NCBI RefSeq assembly: GCF_019331775.1
Contig: NZ_JAHBBD010000008.1
Coordinates: forward strand, 1 to 64,000
DNA: 64,000 nucleotides
Reading direction: 5' to 3'
DNA from: Bifidobacterium phasiani
GTDB taxonomy: Bacteria; Actinomycetota; Actinomycetes; Actinomycetales; Bifidobacteriaceae
In this document: in pieces, positions 43,954 through 57,104 of the stretch
Position numbering within the stretch: position 1 is the stretch's first letter
Layout of the letters: each line of letters opens with the position of its first letter
Translations under genes and position numbers: made by a program
The notes under the pieces: model-generated
What the model saw: only the letters and a program-made list of their open reading frames with translations
Database searches by the model: none
What the model was told of the DNA's origin: nothing

Positions 43954-44904
43954 CTAGAGCAGCCCCTCGCAGTACGAGCGGACGATCTCGGCCGACCGGT
44001 GCAGCCGCTCGCGCTCCTCGGGCAGCAGCTCGAGCTCGACGATCTCGTTCGCGCCGTTGGCGCGCAGCTCGGTCGGCACGCCGAGGAACACGTCGTGCTC
44101 GCCGTACTCGCCGTCGAGCAGCGTGGAGACCGGCACGATGCGCCGCTCGTCCCACAGGATCGTCTGCACGATGCCCGCCACCGTCGAGGCGATGCCGTAG
44201 TTCGTGCCGCCCTTGGCGTCCTTGATCTCGTTGCCGCGGTCGCGGGTCTTGCGTTCCAGCTCCTCGGTGGACACCGAGGCGAAGCGGTCGCGGTTGTCGG
44301 CCAGGAACCGGGCGAACGGCTTGCCGCCGAGCGAGACGGTCGACCAGGGCACGAACTGCGAGTCGCCGTGCTCGCCCATCACGAACCCGCCGACGTTGCG
44401 CGGGTCGAGCCCCGTCTCCTCGCCGATGATCGTCTTGAGTCGCGAGGTGTCGAGCGCGGTGCCGGTGCCCAGCACCTGCGAACGCGGCAGCCCGCTGCGC
44501 TTCCACGCGTACCACGACATGACGTCGACCGGATTCGAGACCATGATGAGCACGCCGTCGAAGCCGCTGGCCATCACGCTGTCGACGATGCCGCCGACGA
44601 TGCCGACCGTGAAGCCCAGCTCGCCCAGGCGCGTGGCGCCCTGCGGCGGGCGGCGGCCCGCGGTGACCACGACGATGTCGGCGTTCGCGCAGTCGGCGTA
44701 GTCGCCGACGTGCACGTAGACGTGGCGTTCGAAGAACTCGCTGCCGTCGTCGAGGTCGTGGCTCTCCCCCAGCACGCGGCCGGCGTCCGGGTCGATCAGC
44801 GCGACCTCGTTGCACAGGCCGTGGCTGACCAGGCCGAACGCCACCGTCGAGCCCACGGTGCCGGCCCCGATGACGACGACCTTGTTCCTGTTCATGGTGA
44901 CCAT
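43954..44904 (-). CDS. ldh: L-lactate dehydrogenase family protein
   Basis: A 316-residue NAD-dependent dehydrogenase. It has the N-terminal Rossmann motif VVVIGAGTVGSTVA, the mobile loop GRRPPQGATRLGELG, the substrate region VSNPVDVMSWYAW to DTSRL, and the catalytic-His motif MGEHGDSQFVPWS. It is close to LDH and would regenerate NAD+ from pyruvate at the end of the bifid shunt; a related 2-hydroxyacid role is possible. ATG at 44904 (GGGAG upstream) is chosen, with 44895 as an alternative. Bifidobacteria can carry two LDH-like genes, so this need not be the main one. Confidence 0.82.
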   Translation of the reverse strand: MVTMNRNKVVVIGAGTVGSTVAFGLVSHGLCNEVALIDPDAGRVLGESHDLDDGSEFFERHVYVHVGDYADCANADIVVVTAGRRPPQGATRLGELGFTVGIVGGIVDSVMASGFDGVLIMVSNPVDVMSWYAWKRSGLPRSQVLGTGTALDTSRLKTIIGEETGLDPRNVGGFVMGEHGDSQFVPWSTVSLGGKPFARFLADNRDRFASVSTEELERKTRDRGNEIKDAKGGTNYGIASTVAGIVQTILWDERRIVPVSTLLDGEYGEHDVFLGVPTELRANGANEIVELELLPEERERLHRSAEIVRSYCEGLL

Positions 44905-45058
44905 ACGCCCCACGCTCCCTTCCTCATGCGGTGCCCCGCGCCGGATCCGCGGCGGCGCGCCGCACCGCCTCCGGCAATCATGCCATAGCAAAGCGACCCG
45001 CGGTGCCGGGCACCGTGGGTCGCGAACGTCATACACGGGCGCCGGCCCGAATCACGGA

Positions 45059-45316
45059 TCAGATCACGCCGAACTTCGTCATCAGACCGAGCGCGATGAT
45101 CAGCGCCACCCACAGCAGGGCGATGATGACGGTCCATCGGTTCAGGTTCTTCTCGGCCACGCCGGACGTGCCGGCGTTCTGCGTCAGGCCGCCGCCGAAC
45201 ATGTCGGACAGGCCGCCGCCCTTGCCCTTATGCATCAGGATGAGCAGCGTGAGCAGCACGCTGAACAGCACCAGGAAGATCTGCATGACCAGCTCGACGA
45301 TATCCCAAACACCCAC
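45059..45316 (-). CDS. secG: Preprotein translocase subunit SecG
   Basis: An 85-residue protein with two membrane helices (8-28 and 60-80) joined by the LMHKGKGGGLSDMFGGG loop that marks SecG, partner of SecY/SecE. The start is GTG at 45316 with GGAGG upstream. It is last in the pgk-tpiA-secG run typical of Gram-positive bacteria. Confidence 0.95.
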   Translation of the reverse strand: MGVWDIVELVMQIFLVLFSVLLTLLILMHKGKGGGLSDMFGGGLTQNAGTSGVAEKNLNRWTVIIALLWVALIIALGLMTKFGVI

Positions 45317-45443
45317 GGGTGTACCTCCAGTTCGTTAGACACTGCCATCTAGAATAGCGCAACCCGGTGAACAACGGCGGCATTGTCGCGCAAAAGAAGA
45401 AAAGACGATGCGATGTCCCCACGCCGCCGGGCGCGTTCGCGGC

Positions 45444-46238
45444 TCAGCGGGCCGTCTTGAGCGCCAGCCGCGCGATCAGAGCGAGCTCGTCCGGGTCCAG
45501 GGACGCCCCGCCGATCAGGAAGCCGTCGACGTCCGGCTCCTGGATGAGCTGGACGGCGTTGCGCGAGGTGACCGACCCGCCGTACAGGATGCGCACCGCG
45601 TCGGCGGTCTTCGCGTCGAACTGCGTGCGCATGTGCTCGCGGATGGCGCGGGCCGCGTCCTGCGCGGACTGCGGGGTGGCGACCATGCCGGTGCCGATGG
45701 CCCAGACCGGCTCGTAGGCGACGATCAGCTTGGCCGCCTCGTCGACGGACAGGTCGCGGGTCACGTCGTGCACCTGGCTGACGGCGAAGTCGAGCTCGAT
45801 GCCCTGACGGCGCTCCTCGAAGCTCTCGCCGACGCACAGGATCGGCTGCATGCCCGCGGCGAGCACCGCGCGCACCTGGTCGACGATGTTCGCGTCGTCC
45901 TCCGGGTGGTACTTGCGGCGCTCCGAATGCCCGACGATCACGTACGAGCAGCCCAGGTGGGCGAGCATGTCGGCGGAGACGTCGCCGGTGAACGCGCCCT
46001 GCGAGGTGACGGACACCGCCTGCGCTCCGTAGCGGATCCTCAGCCGGTCGGCCTCGACCAGCACCTGCACGCTGCGGATCGAGGTGAACGGGGGGAACAG
46101 CGCGACCTCGCAGCGCCTGAAGTCGAATTTCGCGTCGCGCAGCAGCCAGGCGAACTTCTGGACGAAATACGTGGCCTCGCGGTGGTCGAAGTTCATCTTC
46201 CAGTTGCCGGCCACAAGCGGCGTGCGGGTCGATGGCAT
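45444..46238 (-). CDS. tpiA: Triose-phosphate isomerase
   Basis: A 264-residue TIM-barrel enzyme that interconverts dihydroxyacetone phosphate and glyceraldehyde-3-phosphate. It has LVAGNWKMNFDH (catalytic Lys), VGHSERRKYH (catalytic His), AYEPVWAIGTG (catalytic Glu) and the phosphate-binding ILYGGSVTS with FLIGGASL. The ATG at 46238 has AAGGGAGG upstream. Confidence 0.97.
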   Translation of the reverse strand: MPSTRTPLVAGNWKMNFDHREATYFVQKFAWLLRDAKFDFRRCEVALFPPFTSIRSVQVLVEADRLRIRYGAQAVSVTSQGAFTGDVSADMLAHLGCSYVIVGHSERRKYHPEDDANIVDQVRAVLAAGMQPILCVGESFEERRQGIELDFAVSQVHDVTRDLSVDEAAKLIVAYEPVWAIGTGMVATPQSAQDAARAIREHMRTQFDAKTADAVRILYGGSVTSRNAVQLIQEPDVDGFLIGGASLDPDELALIARLALKTAR

Positions 46239-46324
46239 GGCGTTCCTCCCTTATGACATGGCAGGCTCCCGCCTGCGGCGCGCGCCCATGGGGCGAACGG
46301 CCGCGGACGGGAGCCGGGCGGATA

Positions 46325-47530
46325 TCAGGCGAGCACCTTCAGGCCCGGCAGCTCCTTGCCCTCGAGGAACTCGAGGGAGGCGCCGCCGCCAGTGGAGATG
46401 TGCGAGAAGCCGTCCTCCGGGAAGCCGAGGTTGCGCACCGCGGAGGCGGAGTCGCCGCCGCCGACGATGGTGAACGCGCCGGCCGCGGTCGCGTCGACGA
46501 GCGCCTGGGCCACGGCGGCGGTGCCGGCCGCGAACTCCTTGATCTCGAACACGCCCATCGGGCCGTTCCACACGACGGTCTTCGAGTCGACGATCTTGTC
46601 GTGGAACAGCTTCTGGGAATCCGGGCCGATGTCCAGGCCCATCTTGTCGGCCGGGATGGCGTCGGCGGGCACGACCTCCGGGGCGACCGGGGTGTCGCCG
46701 GCCGGGAAGCCCGGGTTCACGACGATGTCGGTCGGCAGCACGAGCTCGACGCCGTTCTTCTCGGCGGTCTCGATGTAGCCCTTGACCTTGTCGAGCTGGT
46801 CCTCCTCGAGCAGCGAGGTGCCGACCTCATAGCCCTTGGCCTTGAGGAAGGTGAACACCATGCCGCCGCCGATGACCAGACGGTCGGCCTTGCCCAGCAG
46901 GTTCTCGATGACGCCGAGCTTGTCGGAGACCTTCGAGCCGCCGAGCACGACGGTCAGCGGGCGCTCCGGGTTCTCGGTGGCCTTGGACAGCGCGGTGACC
47001 TCCTTCTCGACCAGCAGGCCCGCGGCGGCCGGCAAGTCGGTGGCCACGTCGTAGTTCGAGCCCTGGGCGCGGTGCACGACGCCGAAGCCGTCGGAGACGA
47101 AGACGTCGCCGAGGGCGGCGATCTTCTTCGCGTAGGCGGCGCGCTCCTCGGGATCCTTGCTGGTCTCCTCCGGGTTGAAGCGCACGTTCTGCAGCAGGAC
47201 GACGTCGCCGTCGTTCATCGCGGCGACCTTGGCCTGGGCGTCCTCGCCGTAGGTGTCCTCGGCCAGCGGGACCTCGATGCCGAGCAGCTCGCCGAGGCGG
47301 GCGGCGACCGGGGCCAGGCTCAGCTCGGGGACGACCTTGCCCTTCGGGCGGCCCAGGTGGGCCATCAGGATGACCTTGGCGCCTTCGTCGCGCAGCGTCG
47401 TGATCGTCGGGAGGGCAGCCTTGATGCGACCGTCGTCGGTGATCGTGGTGCCGTCCAGCGGGACGTTGAAATCGGCGCGAACCAGGACGCGCTTGCCCTT
47501 GAGATCTCCAAGATCCTTGAGTGTCTTCAT
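46325..47530 (-). CDS. pgk: Phosphoglycerate kinase
   Basis: A 401-residue glycolytic kinase that makes ATP from 1,3-bisphosphoglycerate. Signatures are [37 protein letters not shown] (the usual Ala of NDAFGTAHR replaced), [21 protein letters not shown] and the C-terminal [13 protein letters not shown] with [18 protein letters not shown]. The ATG at 47530 has AGGAAAGG upstream. The neighbouring tpiA lies 86 bases downstream. Confidence 0.97.
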   Translation of the reverse strand: MKTLKDLGDLKGKRVLVRADFNVPLDGTTITDDGRIKAALPTITTLRDEGAKVILMAHLGRPKGKVVPELSLAPVAARLGELLGIEVPLAEDTYGEDAQAKVAAMNDGDVVLLQNVRFNPEETSKDPEERAAYAKKIAALGDVFVSDGFGVVHRAQGSNYDVATDLPAAAGLLVEKEVTALSKATENPERPLTVVLGGSKVSDKLGVIENLLGKADRLVIGGGMVFTFLKAKGYEVGTSLLEEDQLDKVKGYIETAEKNGVELVLPTDIVVNPGFPAGDTPVAPEVVPADAIPADKMGLDIGPDSQKLFHDKIVDSKTVVWNGPMGVFEIKEFAAGTAAVAQALVDATAAGAFTIVGGGDSASAVRNLGFPEDGFSHISTGGGASLEFLEGKELPGLKVLA

Positions 47531-47627
47531 GTATCAGATCCTTTCCTAGCCGCAGAATGCGTGGAATGGCGTTGGTATGCCACTTACGAATGATACATCA
47601 CGGTCCGGTGACACGCTGGGAATGAAC

Positions 47628-47662
47628 GACGCCCCGGACGGCGCGGAGCCATCCGGGGCGTC
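47628..47662 (-). terminator. Terminator-like hairpin after whiA
   Basis: GACGCCCCGGA (47628-47638) pairs perfectly with TCCGGGGCGTC (47652-47662), about 30 bases after the whiA stop. It separates whiA from pgk. Confidence 0.65.
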
Positions 47663-47693
47663 ACGGGTCCCGATGCCGGTCGGCCTGCGGCGC

Positions 47694-48641
47694 TCACTGG
47701 TTCTGGGCGCGGGCCTTCTCGGTCTTGTCGGCGAGCTGCAGCAGGCGGCGGATGCGGCCGGCGATCGCGTCCTTGGTGATCGGCGGATTCGCCAGGCGGC
47801 CGAGCTCCTCGAGGCTGGCGTCGCCGTGGTCCAGGCGCAGCTGGCCCGCCGCGCGCAGGTTCTCGGGGATATCGTCGCCCAGGATCTCGAAGGCCTTGCG
47901 CACCTTGTCGCTGGCCTCGGCCGCGGCCTTGGCGCTGCGGCGCATGTTCGCGTCGTCGAAGTTCGCCAGGCGGTTGGCCTTGCCGCGGGCCTCGCCGTCG
48001 GAGCGCTTGCCGGTCCACTCGCGGGCCGAATGGGGCGCGCCCATCAGCATGAGCATGCGCTCGATGGCGTCCGGGTCCTTCAGCGTCACGCGCTCGGAGC
48101 TGCGCAGCTGGCGCGGCTTGGCGGTCACGCCGAGGCGGCGGGCGGCGCCGACCAGGGCCAGCGCGGCCTCGTTGGTCGGGCAGACGATCTCCAGGTAGCT
48201 GGCCTTGCCCGGGTCGGACAGGCCGCCGTGCGCCAGGAACGCGCCGCGCCACGCGGCCTTGACCTGCGCGATGTTGCCGCTGATGATGTCGGCGGGCAGG
48301 CCGAGGACGAGGTGCTTGCGCCGGTCGAGCAGGCCGGTCTGCAGGGCGAGGGCCGCGCCTCCGCGCTCCACCTGCACCAGATAGCGCTGGACCACGCCGT
48401 TCGGGGTCTGGCGGGCCACCTGGGTCAGGCCGGCCTCGTGGCCGTACAGGTTTCTGATGGTGGATTGAAGCCATTTCGCGGCCTCGAGCGAATCGAACTG
48501 AGCCTGCACGATGATCTGCCGCTGCACCAGACGCAGACCGCCTCCGAAGCGGATCATCGCGGTGGCCTGCGCCTTCTTGGCGGCAGGAAGCTCGTTGTCG
48601 ATTGCAGCCAGCTCGCTTTTGACATCATCCAGAAGCGCCAA
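47694..48641 (-). CDS. whiA: WhiA DNA-binding regulator
   Basis: A 315-residue WhiA. It has an N-terminal LAGLIDADG-like part with [13 protein letters not shown] and [26 protein letters not shown] and a C-terminal helix-turn-helix ([29 protein letters not shown]). WhiA is needed for sporulation septation in streptomycetes and is a division-linked regulator in many non-sporulating Gram-positives. The start is a TTG at 48641 with GGAGG seven bases upstream. It sits downstream of rapZ, but the usual yvcK gene between them is missing here. Confidence 0.95.
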   Translation of the reverse strand: MALLDDVKSELAAIDNELPAAKKAQATAMIRFGGGLRLVQRQIIVQAQFDSLEAAKWLQSTIRNLYGHEAGLTQVARQTPNGVVQRYLVQVERGGAALALQTGLLDRRKHLVLGLPADIISGNIAQVKAAWRGAFLAHGGLSDPGKASYLEIVCPTNEAALALVGAARRLGVTAKPRQLRSSERVTLKDPDAIERMLMLMGAPHSAREWTGKRSDGEARGKANRLANFDDANMRRSAKAAAEASDKVRKAFEILGDDIPENLRAAGQLRLDHGDASLEELGRLANPPITKDAIAGRIRRLLQLADKTEKARAQNQ

Positions 48642-48823
48642 GAGCCAACCTCCTACTATCCCGTTCTTCTCCAGTGTTCCAACATGTTTCGGACGTCCAA
48701 CCCACGATTGTACCGGGGTTCAGTGATACCCAACGACTTGGACAACCTCCGACCATCCTACCGCCATGCGGATGAAATCCGTTCGCTATATGGTCGCTGG
48801 GCGGAAGGCGTCCCGTCGTCCGT

Positions 48824-49759
48824 TCAGTTATGCCGCTTCGGCAGCTCGCGGGCCGACACCGTGACCGACAGCCCGCGCGAGCGCAGACGCCTCGCCAGCG
48901 CCTCGCTCATCGCGACCGAGCGGTGCTGGCCGCCGGTGCAGCCGACCGCGATCGTCACGAAGTGCTTGTCCTCCTGGGCGTATCCCTCGATGGCCACGGC
49001 GATGGCCTTCTCGTACGCGTCCAGGAAGTCCTCGGCCCCGGGGCTCGAGAGCACGTAGTCGCTGACGGGCTTGTCGGTGCCGTTGAGCTCGCGCAGCTCG
49101 GGCACCCAGAAGGGGTTGGGCAGGAAGCGCACGTCCGCCACGAAGTCGGCGTCGATCGGGATACCGTACTTGAACCCGAAGCTGAAGATGTGCACGGACA
49201 CCGTCGAGGGGCCCGCGCCCAGCAGCCCCTCGTACAGCTTGGTGCTCAGCTGGTGGAGGTTGAGCGCGGAGGTGTCGATGACGATGTCGGCCCGCTCCTT
49301 GAGCCCCTCCAGCAGCGTGCGCTCCTCGTCGATGCCGTCGATCAGACGCGAGCCCTGCTGCAGCGGGTGCGGGCGGCGGACCGACTCGTAGCGCTTGATC
49401 AGCACCTCGTCGCTGGCGTCCAGGAACAGGATGCGCGTCCTGACGCCCAGGTCGTCCAGATGGCCGAGCACCTGGGACAGGTCGTCGAAGTAGCTGCGGG
49501 ATCGCACGTCGATGACGCACGCCAGCTGGTGGATCTTCGAGGACGAGTTGGTCATCATGTCGACCAGCGGCACCAGCAGCTTCGGCGGCATGTTGTCGAC
49601 CACGTACCAGCCCATGTCCTCGATGCTGTTCGCCGCGCAGGAGCGCCCCGCCCCGGACATGCCGGTGATGAGCAGGACCTCGAACCCGTCGGCCGGCGAG
49701 GGCTCCCCCGCCGAGGCCGGCTGGTCCGCGTTGACTTGCACGATCGGTTGTCGGAACAT
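48824..49759 (-). CDS. rapZ: RNase adapter / nucleotide-binding protein RapZ (YvcJ)
   Basis: A 311-residue P-loop protein with LLITGMSGAGRSCAANSIED, MGWYVVDNMPP and the C-terminal IAVGCTGGQHRSVAMSEALA, all marks of RapZ/YvcJ. In Enterobacteria it controls glucosamine-6-phosphate synthase through small RNAs; in Gram-positives the role is less clear. The N-terminus has a 25-residue extension. I take the ATG at 49759, overlapping the aroE stop as TGATG, with GGAGG upstream; a GTG one codon earlier is possible. Confidence 0.93.
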   Translation of the reverse strand: MFRQPIVQVNADQPASAGEPSPADGFEVLLITGMSGAGRSCAANSIEDMGWYVVDNMPPKLLVPLVDMMTNSSSKIHQLACVIDVRSRSYFDDLSQVLGHLDDLGVRTRILFLDASDEVLIKRYESVRRPHPLQQGSRLIDGIDEERTLLEGLKERADIVIDTSALNLHQLSTKLYEGLLGAGPSTVSVHIFSFGFKYGIPIDADFVADVRFLPNPFWVPELRELNGTDKPVSDYVLSSPGAEDFLDAYEKAIAVAIEGYAQEDKHFVTIAVGCTGGQHRSVAMSEALARRLRSRGLSVTVSARELPKRHN

Positions 49760-50760
49760 CACAACGCCTCCTCAAGCGCTTGTCTCATCGGCTTCTCCAC
49801 GATACCAAGGACGGCCGCGTCGCCTCCGGTCATCCGCCACACCTGCAGGACCGCCTGGTACAGCAGCATCTCCTGGCCGCCGACGGCGCGCGCGCCCCGC
49901 TCCGCCCACGCGGACATCAGCGCGGTGGGCCGCGGGTCGTAGACGACGTCCAGCAGCGTGCCGCGGGGCGCCGGCGTCTCCCCGCCGGCGATGGCGGCCG
50001 CGATGGGGTCGGCCGCATGCGCGGGCATCGTGCTCACGGCGACGTCGGCGTGAGCCAGCTCGGCCGGCGCCCGGTCGAGCGCGACGATCCGAAGCGACCT
50101 GCCGGCCGCTTCGGCGAGGGCGTGGAACGCGTCGGCGTTGCGTTCGGGGTGGCGGGCGGCGACGACGATGCGGCCGACGCGCGGCGCCGTCATCATCGTG
50201 CAGGCCGCCACCGCGGACATGGCGGTGTTGCCGTTGCCCAGCACGACCGCGACGCCGCCGTCCCGATCCGGGGCGGCATCGGCGGCGTCCGCGCCCCGGG
50301 CGCCGCGCGGCGCCGCGCCCTCGGGGTCTGCGGCTCGGGCGGTCCCGCCGGCGATCGCATCAAGGTTGGCGTCGGCCCCTATGGCGTGCTCGAACGCCAG
50401 CACGATGCCGGGGACGTCCGTGTTGTACAGCCGCATCGCGGGCAGGCCCGCGTCCGCCGGGCAGACGGCGTCCCAGTCGAAGACCACGGTGTTGGCCACG
50501 GAGAGCCGACGCGCCCAGGAATCGTCGGGCGTGCCGTACGACTGGATCGTTCGTTTCAGCGGCATCGTCAGGCTCAGGCCCGACCACGACGGGTCGAGTC
50601 CGGCGAGGAAGCCGTGCAGGTCGCCCTCCCCGACCTCATGCCGGCCGTACGACCAGTCCTCCAGTCCGAGCGCGCGGTACGCCGCGTTGTGCAGCACCGG
50701 CGACAGCGAATGCGCGATCGGCCTTCCCAGCACCGCGCACCGATGGTTCACGACCGTCAT
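49759..50760 (-). CDS. aroE: Shikimate dehydrogenase-like protein
   Basis: A 333-residue AroE-type enzyme. It has the N-terminal substrate part VLGRPIAHSLSPVLHNAAY (substrate Ser pair), SLTMPLKRT (catalytic Lys), a NADP-binding core VVLGNGNTAMSA, and C-terminal DVVYDPRPTALMSAW. A low-complexity insert of about 30 residues (rich in Ala, Gly, Asp, Arg) precedes the nucleotide-binding part. The usual GAGG dinucleotide loop is GNGN, so cofactor use may differ. The ATG at 50760 has AAGGAGG upstream. Confidence 0.85.
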   Translation of the reverse strand: MTVVNHRCAVLGRPIAHSLSPVLHNAAYRALGLEDWSYGRHEVGEGDLHGFLAGLDPSWSGLSLTMPLKRTIQSYGTPDDSWARRLSVANTVVFDWDAVCPADAGLPAMRLYNTDVPGIVLAFEHAIGADANLDAIAGGTARAADPEGAAPRGARGADAADAAPDRDGGVAVVLGNGNTAMSAVAACTMMTAPRVGRIVVAARHPERNADAFHALAEAAGRSLRIVALDRAPAELAHADVAVSTMPAHAADPIAAAIAGGETPAPRGTLLDVVYDPRPTALMSAWAERGARAVGGQEMLLYQAVLQVWRMTGGDAAVLGIVEKPMRQALEEAL

Positions 50761-51191
50761 GGCCCCTCCTTTGCCGTTTCGGTACCATGCTAGCCGATGG
50801 ACGCGCTGATACGTCAAGTAACTTTACATTTCGGATGCGGGGCATGCGCGGCTGCGGCGGCAGGCGCGGTCGTGGAGGTGTGAGGTGTGCCTAGCTGCGG
50901 GATTCACGTGGTCATGGCGACGCGCATGGCTGCAAGGGCGGGCATATGGTTGCGGGATTCCGCGTGGTCGCGGCGGCTGCGTGTGGCGGCGGTCGCGCGG
51001 GGTTTGGAGGGCCTGCGCCCGGGATGCGGGCATGCGGTCGCGGAGGCACGCATGGCTGTGGCGGCGCGCAGGTCCATGCGCGCCGCCGTCCTCGAGACCT
51101 GCGCCCGCGAACCTGATCGGTCCGGGCTCCGGGCTCCGGGCTTCGGGCCGATCGGTGCGGCGGGACGGATAACGGTATGAACCGGTTGGCC
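50761..51191. other. Gene-free stretch with degenerate direct repeats
   Basis: This 431-base gap between uvrC and aroE has no credible gene. It contains imperfect copies of a roughly 60-base unit (TGCGGGATTCACGTGG at about 50897 and TGCGGGATTCCGCGTGG at about 50955, with a weaker third near 51020) and a short run of CTCCGGG repeats near 51126. Confidence 0.5.
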
Positions 51192-54005
51192 CTACGACTG
51201 AGGTGCGGGCCGTGCGGGCTGCTCCTGGTGCAGCGCGGCGTGGATCGCCTCGGCCTTGGCGCGGCCGATGCCCTTGACCTGCTCGAGCTGTTCGACACTG
51301 GCCTCGCGCATCGCGCGCACCGAGCCGAAGTGGTTGAGCAGGCGTTTCTGGTAAGCCGGCCCGATGCCGGGGATGTCGTCCAGCGCCGAACGCAGCGCCC
51401 CCTTGCGGCGGGCCTGGCGGTGGTAGGTGATCGCGAACCGGTGGGACTCGTCGCGCACGCGCTGCAGCAGGTACATGCCCTCGGACTGCCGGCTCATGAT
51501 GATCGGGTAGTCGTCGTCCGGCACCCAGACCTCCTCGAGCCGCTTGGCCAGCCCGCACACGGCCACGTCGTCGACGCCGCAGTCCTCCAGGGCCTTGGCG
51601 GCGGCCATGACCTGCGGCTTGCCGCCGTCGACGACGACGAGGTTCGGCTTGTAGGCGAACCGGCGCCGGTCGGTGTTCTGCTGGACGATGGCCTCGCCCT
51701 CCGCGGTGCTCCCGGATCGTCCGTCGGCCGCGTGTCCGTCCGCGTCGCCGCCGTGCGCGACCACGCCCTGGTCGGCTCCGCCGCGTGCGGCCCCGGCATG
51801 GGCGATGCGTCGCTCGTTGTCGAGGCTCTCGCCGGAGTCCCCGGCGATGTTGCCGTGCCGGAAGCGGCGGGTCAGGGTCTCGTAGAGCGCGCTGAGGTCG
51901 TCGAGCGCGCCGCTGCCGTCCGCGCCGCGGATGGCGAAGCGGCGGTATTCGGACTTCTTGGCGATCGCGTCCTCGAACACGACCATCGAGGCGACCTGGT
52001 AGGCGCCGCCGACGGTGTTGGATATGTCGTAGCATTCGATGCGCAGCGGGGCCTGGTCGAGCCCCAGCGCGTCGGCGACGTCGTTCATCGCGCGGCTGCG
52101 CGTGGCCATGTCGCTGATGCGGCTCATCTTGCTGCGCTGCAGCGCCTGCGACGCGTTGTCGTTGGCTCGGTCCAGCAGGGCGCGCTTCTCGCCGCGGCTC
52201 GCCACGCGGATCGACACCGCTCCCCCGCGCAGCCCGGTCAGCCAGCGTTCCAGCTCCTCGCGCCGCGACGGCTCGATGGGCACGATGACCTCGCGGGGCA
52301 CGGGCGCGATCGGGGCGAGCAGGTCGGCGCGGCCGGTCTGCTCCTGGCGCTGGTTGCGCTGCCGCGTGGCCTGCGCGCGGGCCTGCGCGTCGGTGGCGGT
52401 GACGGTCTGCGTCGAACCGACGGCGTCGCGCCGGGACTCGACGACGATGTGGCGGCCGGCCTCGGCGTCGGCCTCCTGGACGAGGTCGGAGTACACCTGG
52501 GTGAGCAGCTCCGCCATCAGGTCGGCGTCGGCGATGTCCTCGACGCGCTCGACGCTCCAGTTGCGTTCGCCGCGGATGGAGCCGGACCGCACGAAGAACG
52601 CGTGCACCGACGCCTCCAGCTCGTCGGAGGCGAAGCCGAAGAAGTCGGCGTCGACGTCCTGGTCGAACGCCACCGCGTTCTGCTCCACCACGGAGGCGAG
52701 CATCTGGATCTCGTCGCGCAGCCGCGCCGCCTTCTCGAACTCGAGGTCGGCGCTGGCCTGCTTCATCTCGCGCGTCAGCCGCGCGATGTACGAACGTCCC
52801 AGGCGCCCGGTCATGACGCCGGCGAGCCGCTCGCACATCCGCCGGTGCTCCTTGGTGCTGATCCGCCCCACGCACGGGGCCGAGCACTTGCCGATCGAGG
52901 CCAGCAGGCACGGACGATTGGTCAGCTGGGCCTTGTGGAACACCGAGTCGGAGCAGGTGCGCACCGGGAACGTCTTGAGCAGCCGGTCCAGGCTTTTGCG
53001 CATGTCCCAGACCTTGGCGTAGGGGCCGAAGTACCGGGTGTCGCGGCGCTTGCGGCTGCGCGTCACCCAGATGCGCGGGATCCGTTCGCCGACGGATACG
53101 GCCAGATACGGGTAGGTCTTGTCGTCGCGCAGCTTGATGTTGAACCGCGGCTCGAACTCCTTGATCCAGGTGTACTCCAGCGTCAGGGCCTCGAGCTCGG
53201 TGCCGACGACCGTCCATTCCAGGCTGCGGGCGGTCAGCACCATCGTCTGCGTCCGCGGATGCAGCTGGTACAGCGGCTGGAAGTAGTTGGACAGCCGGTT
53301 GCGCAGGTTCTTCGCCTTGCCGACGTAGATGACCCGGCCCTCGCCGTCGCGCCATTTGTACACGCCCGGCTTGGCGGGGATGTCCCCGGTCTTCGGGCGG
53401 AACAGGTCGCGGCTGTCGCCCAGCAGCGGCGCGCCGTTGGCGTTCACCGGCGCCTTGGCGGCATCGCCCGATGCGGGGGCGCTCGTGTCGACGTCTCCGG
53501 ATGCGTTGGACGTGCCGTCAAGCGCATCGGCGACGGACGGGCCGGTGCCGACGGACGCGGAGGTCGTGCCGCCGAGTGCATCGACGGAGGACGGTCCGAT
53601 GTCGGCGGATGCGCCGACGGTGCCCGCGGGATCGGTCGGTCCGCCGCCGTCGGAGGCCGGCGGTGCACCGGCGGTGTCGGCGGATGCGTCGGACGCGCCG
53701 CCGATCGCGTCGGCGGCGGTCGCCGCCCGGACGGGGGCGGCCGGGGCGGACGTGTCGGCAAGGCCGGCGAAACCGGCCGGATCGGCGATGCCGGGCGCGT
53801 CGGGCGCATGGTGCGCGCCTGCGGTGCCGATCCGGGCGGGTGCGTCGATCGCGTCGGGCGCATGGCGGGCGTCGGCGGAGCCGGTCGTGCCGGATGCGCC
53901 GAACCCGCCACCCATCAGGCCCGCGGTGCGTTCGGCGTCCATCAGCGACCGGGCGGTTCTGCGCCACTCGTCCGGACTGTGTCTTTCAACCATTCCCGAT
54001 GCCAT
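51192..54005 (-). CDS. uvrC: Excinuclease ABC subunit C with long disordered insert
   Basis: UvrC makes both incisions in nucleotide excision repair. This 937-residue protein is far longer than the usual 600-700. Residues 1-33 look conserved (MVERHSPDEWRRTARSLMDAER), then residues 34-195 are Ala/Asp/Gly/Pro/Ser low complexity, and the family begins properly at GDSRDLFRPKTGDIPAKPG with the GIY-YIG domain (GVYKWRDGEGRVIYVGKAKN). The Cys-rich GKCSAPCVGRIS, the UVR motif, the RNase-H-like nuclease part (ECYDISNTVGGAYQVASMV) and the C-terminal helix-hairpin-helix pair follow. A second low-complexity insert lies before the FAYKPNLVVVDGGKPQ motif. The ATG at 54005 has AAAGGA upstream. Confidence 0.93.
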   Translation of the reverse strand: MASGMVERHSPDEWRRTARSLMDAERTAGLMGGGFGASGTTGSADARHAPDAIDAPARIGTAGAHHAPDAPGIADPAGFAGLADTSAPAAPVRAATAADAIGGASDASADTAGAPPASDGGGPTDPAGTVGASADIGPSSVDALGGTTSASVGTGPSVADALDGTSNASGDVDTSAPASGDAAKAPVNANGAPLLGDSRDLFRPKTGDIPAKPGVYKWRDGEGRVIYVGKAKNLRNRLSNYFQPLYQLHPRTQTMVLTARSLEWTVVGTELEALTLEYTWIKEFEPRFNIKLRDDKTYPYLAVSVGERIPRIWVTRSRKRRDTRYFGPYAKVWDMRKSLDRLLKTFPVRTCSDSVFHKAQLTNRPCLLASIGKCSAPCVGRISTKEHRRMCERLAGVMTGRLGRSYIARLTREMKQASADLEFEKAARLRDEIQMLASVVEQNAVAFDQDVDADFFGFASDELEASVHAFFVRSGSIRGERNWSVERVEDIADADLMAELLTQVYSDLVQEADAEAGRHIVVESRRDAVGSTQTVTATDAQARAQATRQRNQRQEQTGRADLLAPIAPVPREVIVPIEPSRREELERWLTGLRGGAVSIRVASRGEKRALLDRANDNASQALQRSKMSRISDMATRSRAMNDVADALGLDQAPLRIECYDISNTVGGAYQVASMVVFEDAIAKKSEYRRFAIRGADGSGALDDLSALYETLTRRFRHGNIAGDSGESLDNERRIAHAGAARGGADQGVVAHGGDADGHAADGRSGSTAEGEAIVQQNTDRRRFAYKPNLVVVDGGKPQVMAAAKALEDCGVDDVAVCGLAKRLEEVWVPDDDYPIIMSRQSEGMYLLQRVRDESHRFAITYHRQARRKGALRSALDDIPGIGPAYQKRLLNHFGSVRAMREASVEQLEQVKGIGRAKAEAIHAALHQEQPARPAPQS

Positions 54006-54039
54006 GGGGTCCTTTCGTCTCCGTTGCCGGCCGCGACGT

Positions 54040-57039
<3,000 letters not shown>

Positions 57040-57104
57040 TGCTTCCTCCATCATGATCGCATGACCGGTGCCATGCCAAGGATACCGCATTTGCGACGAG
57101 GATT

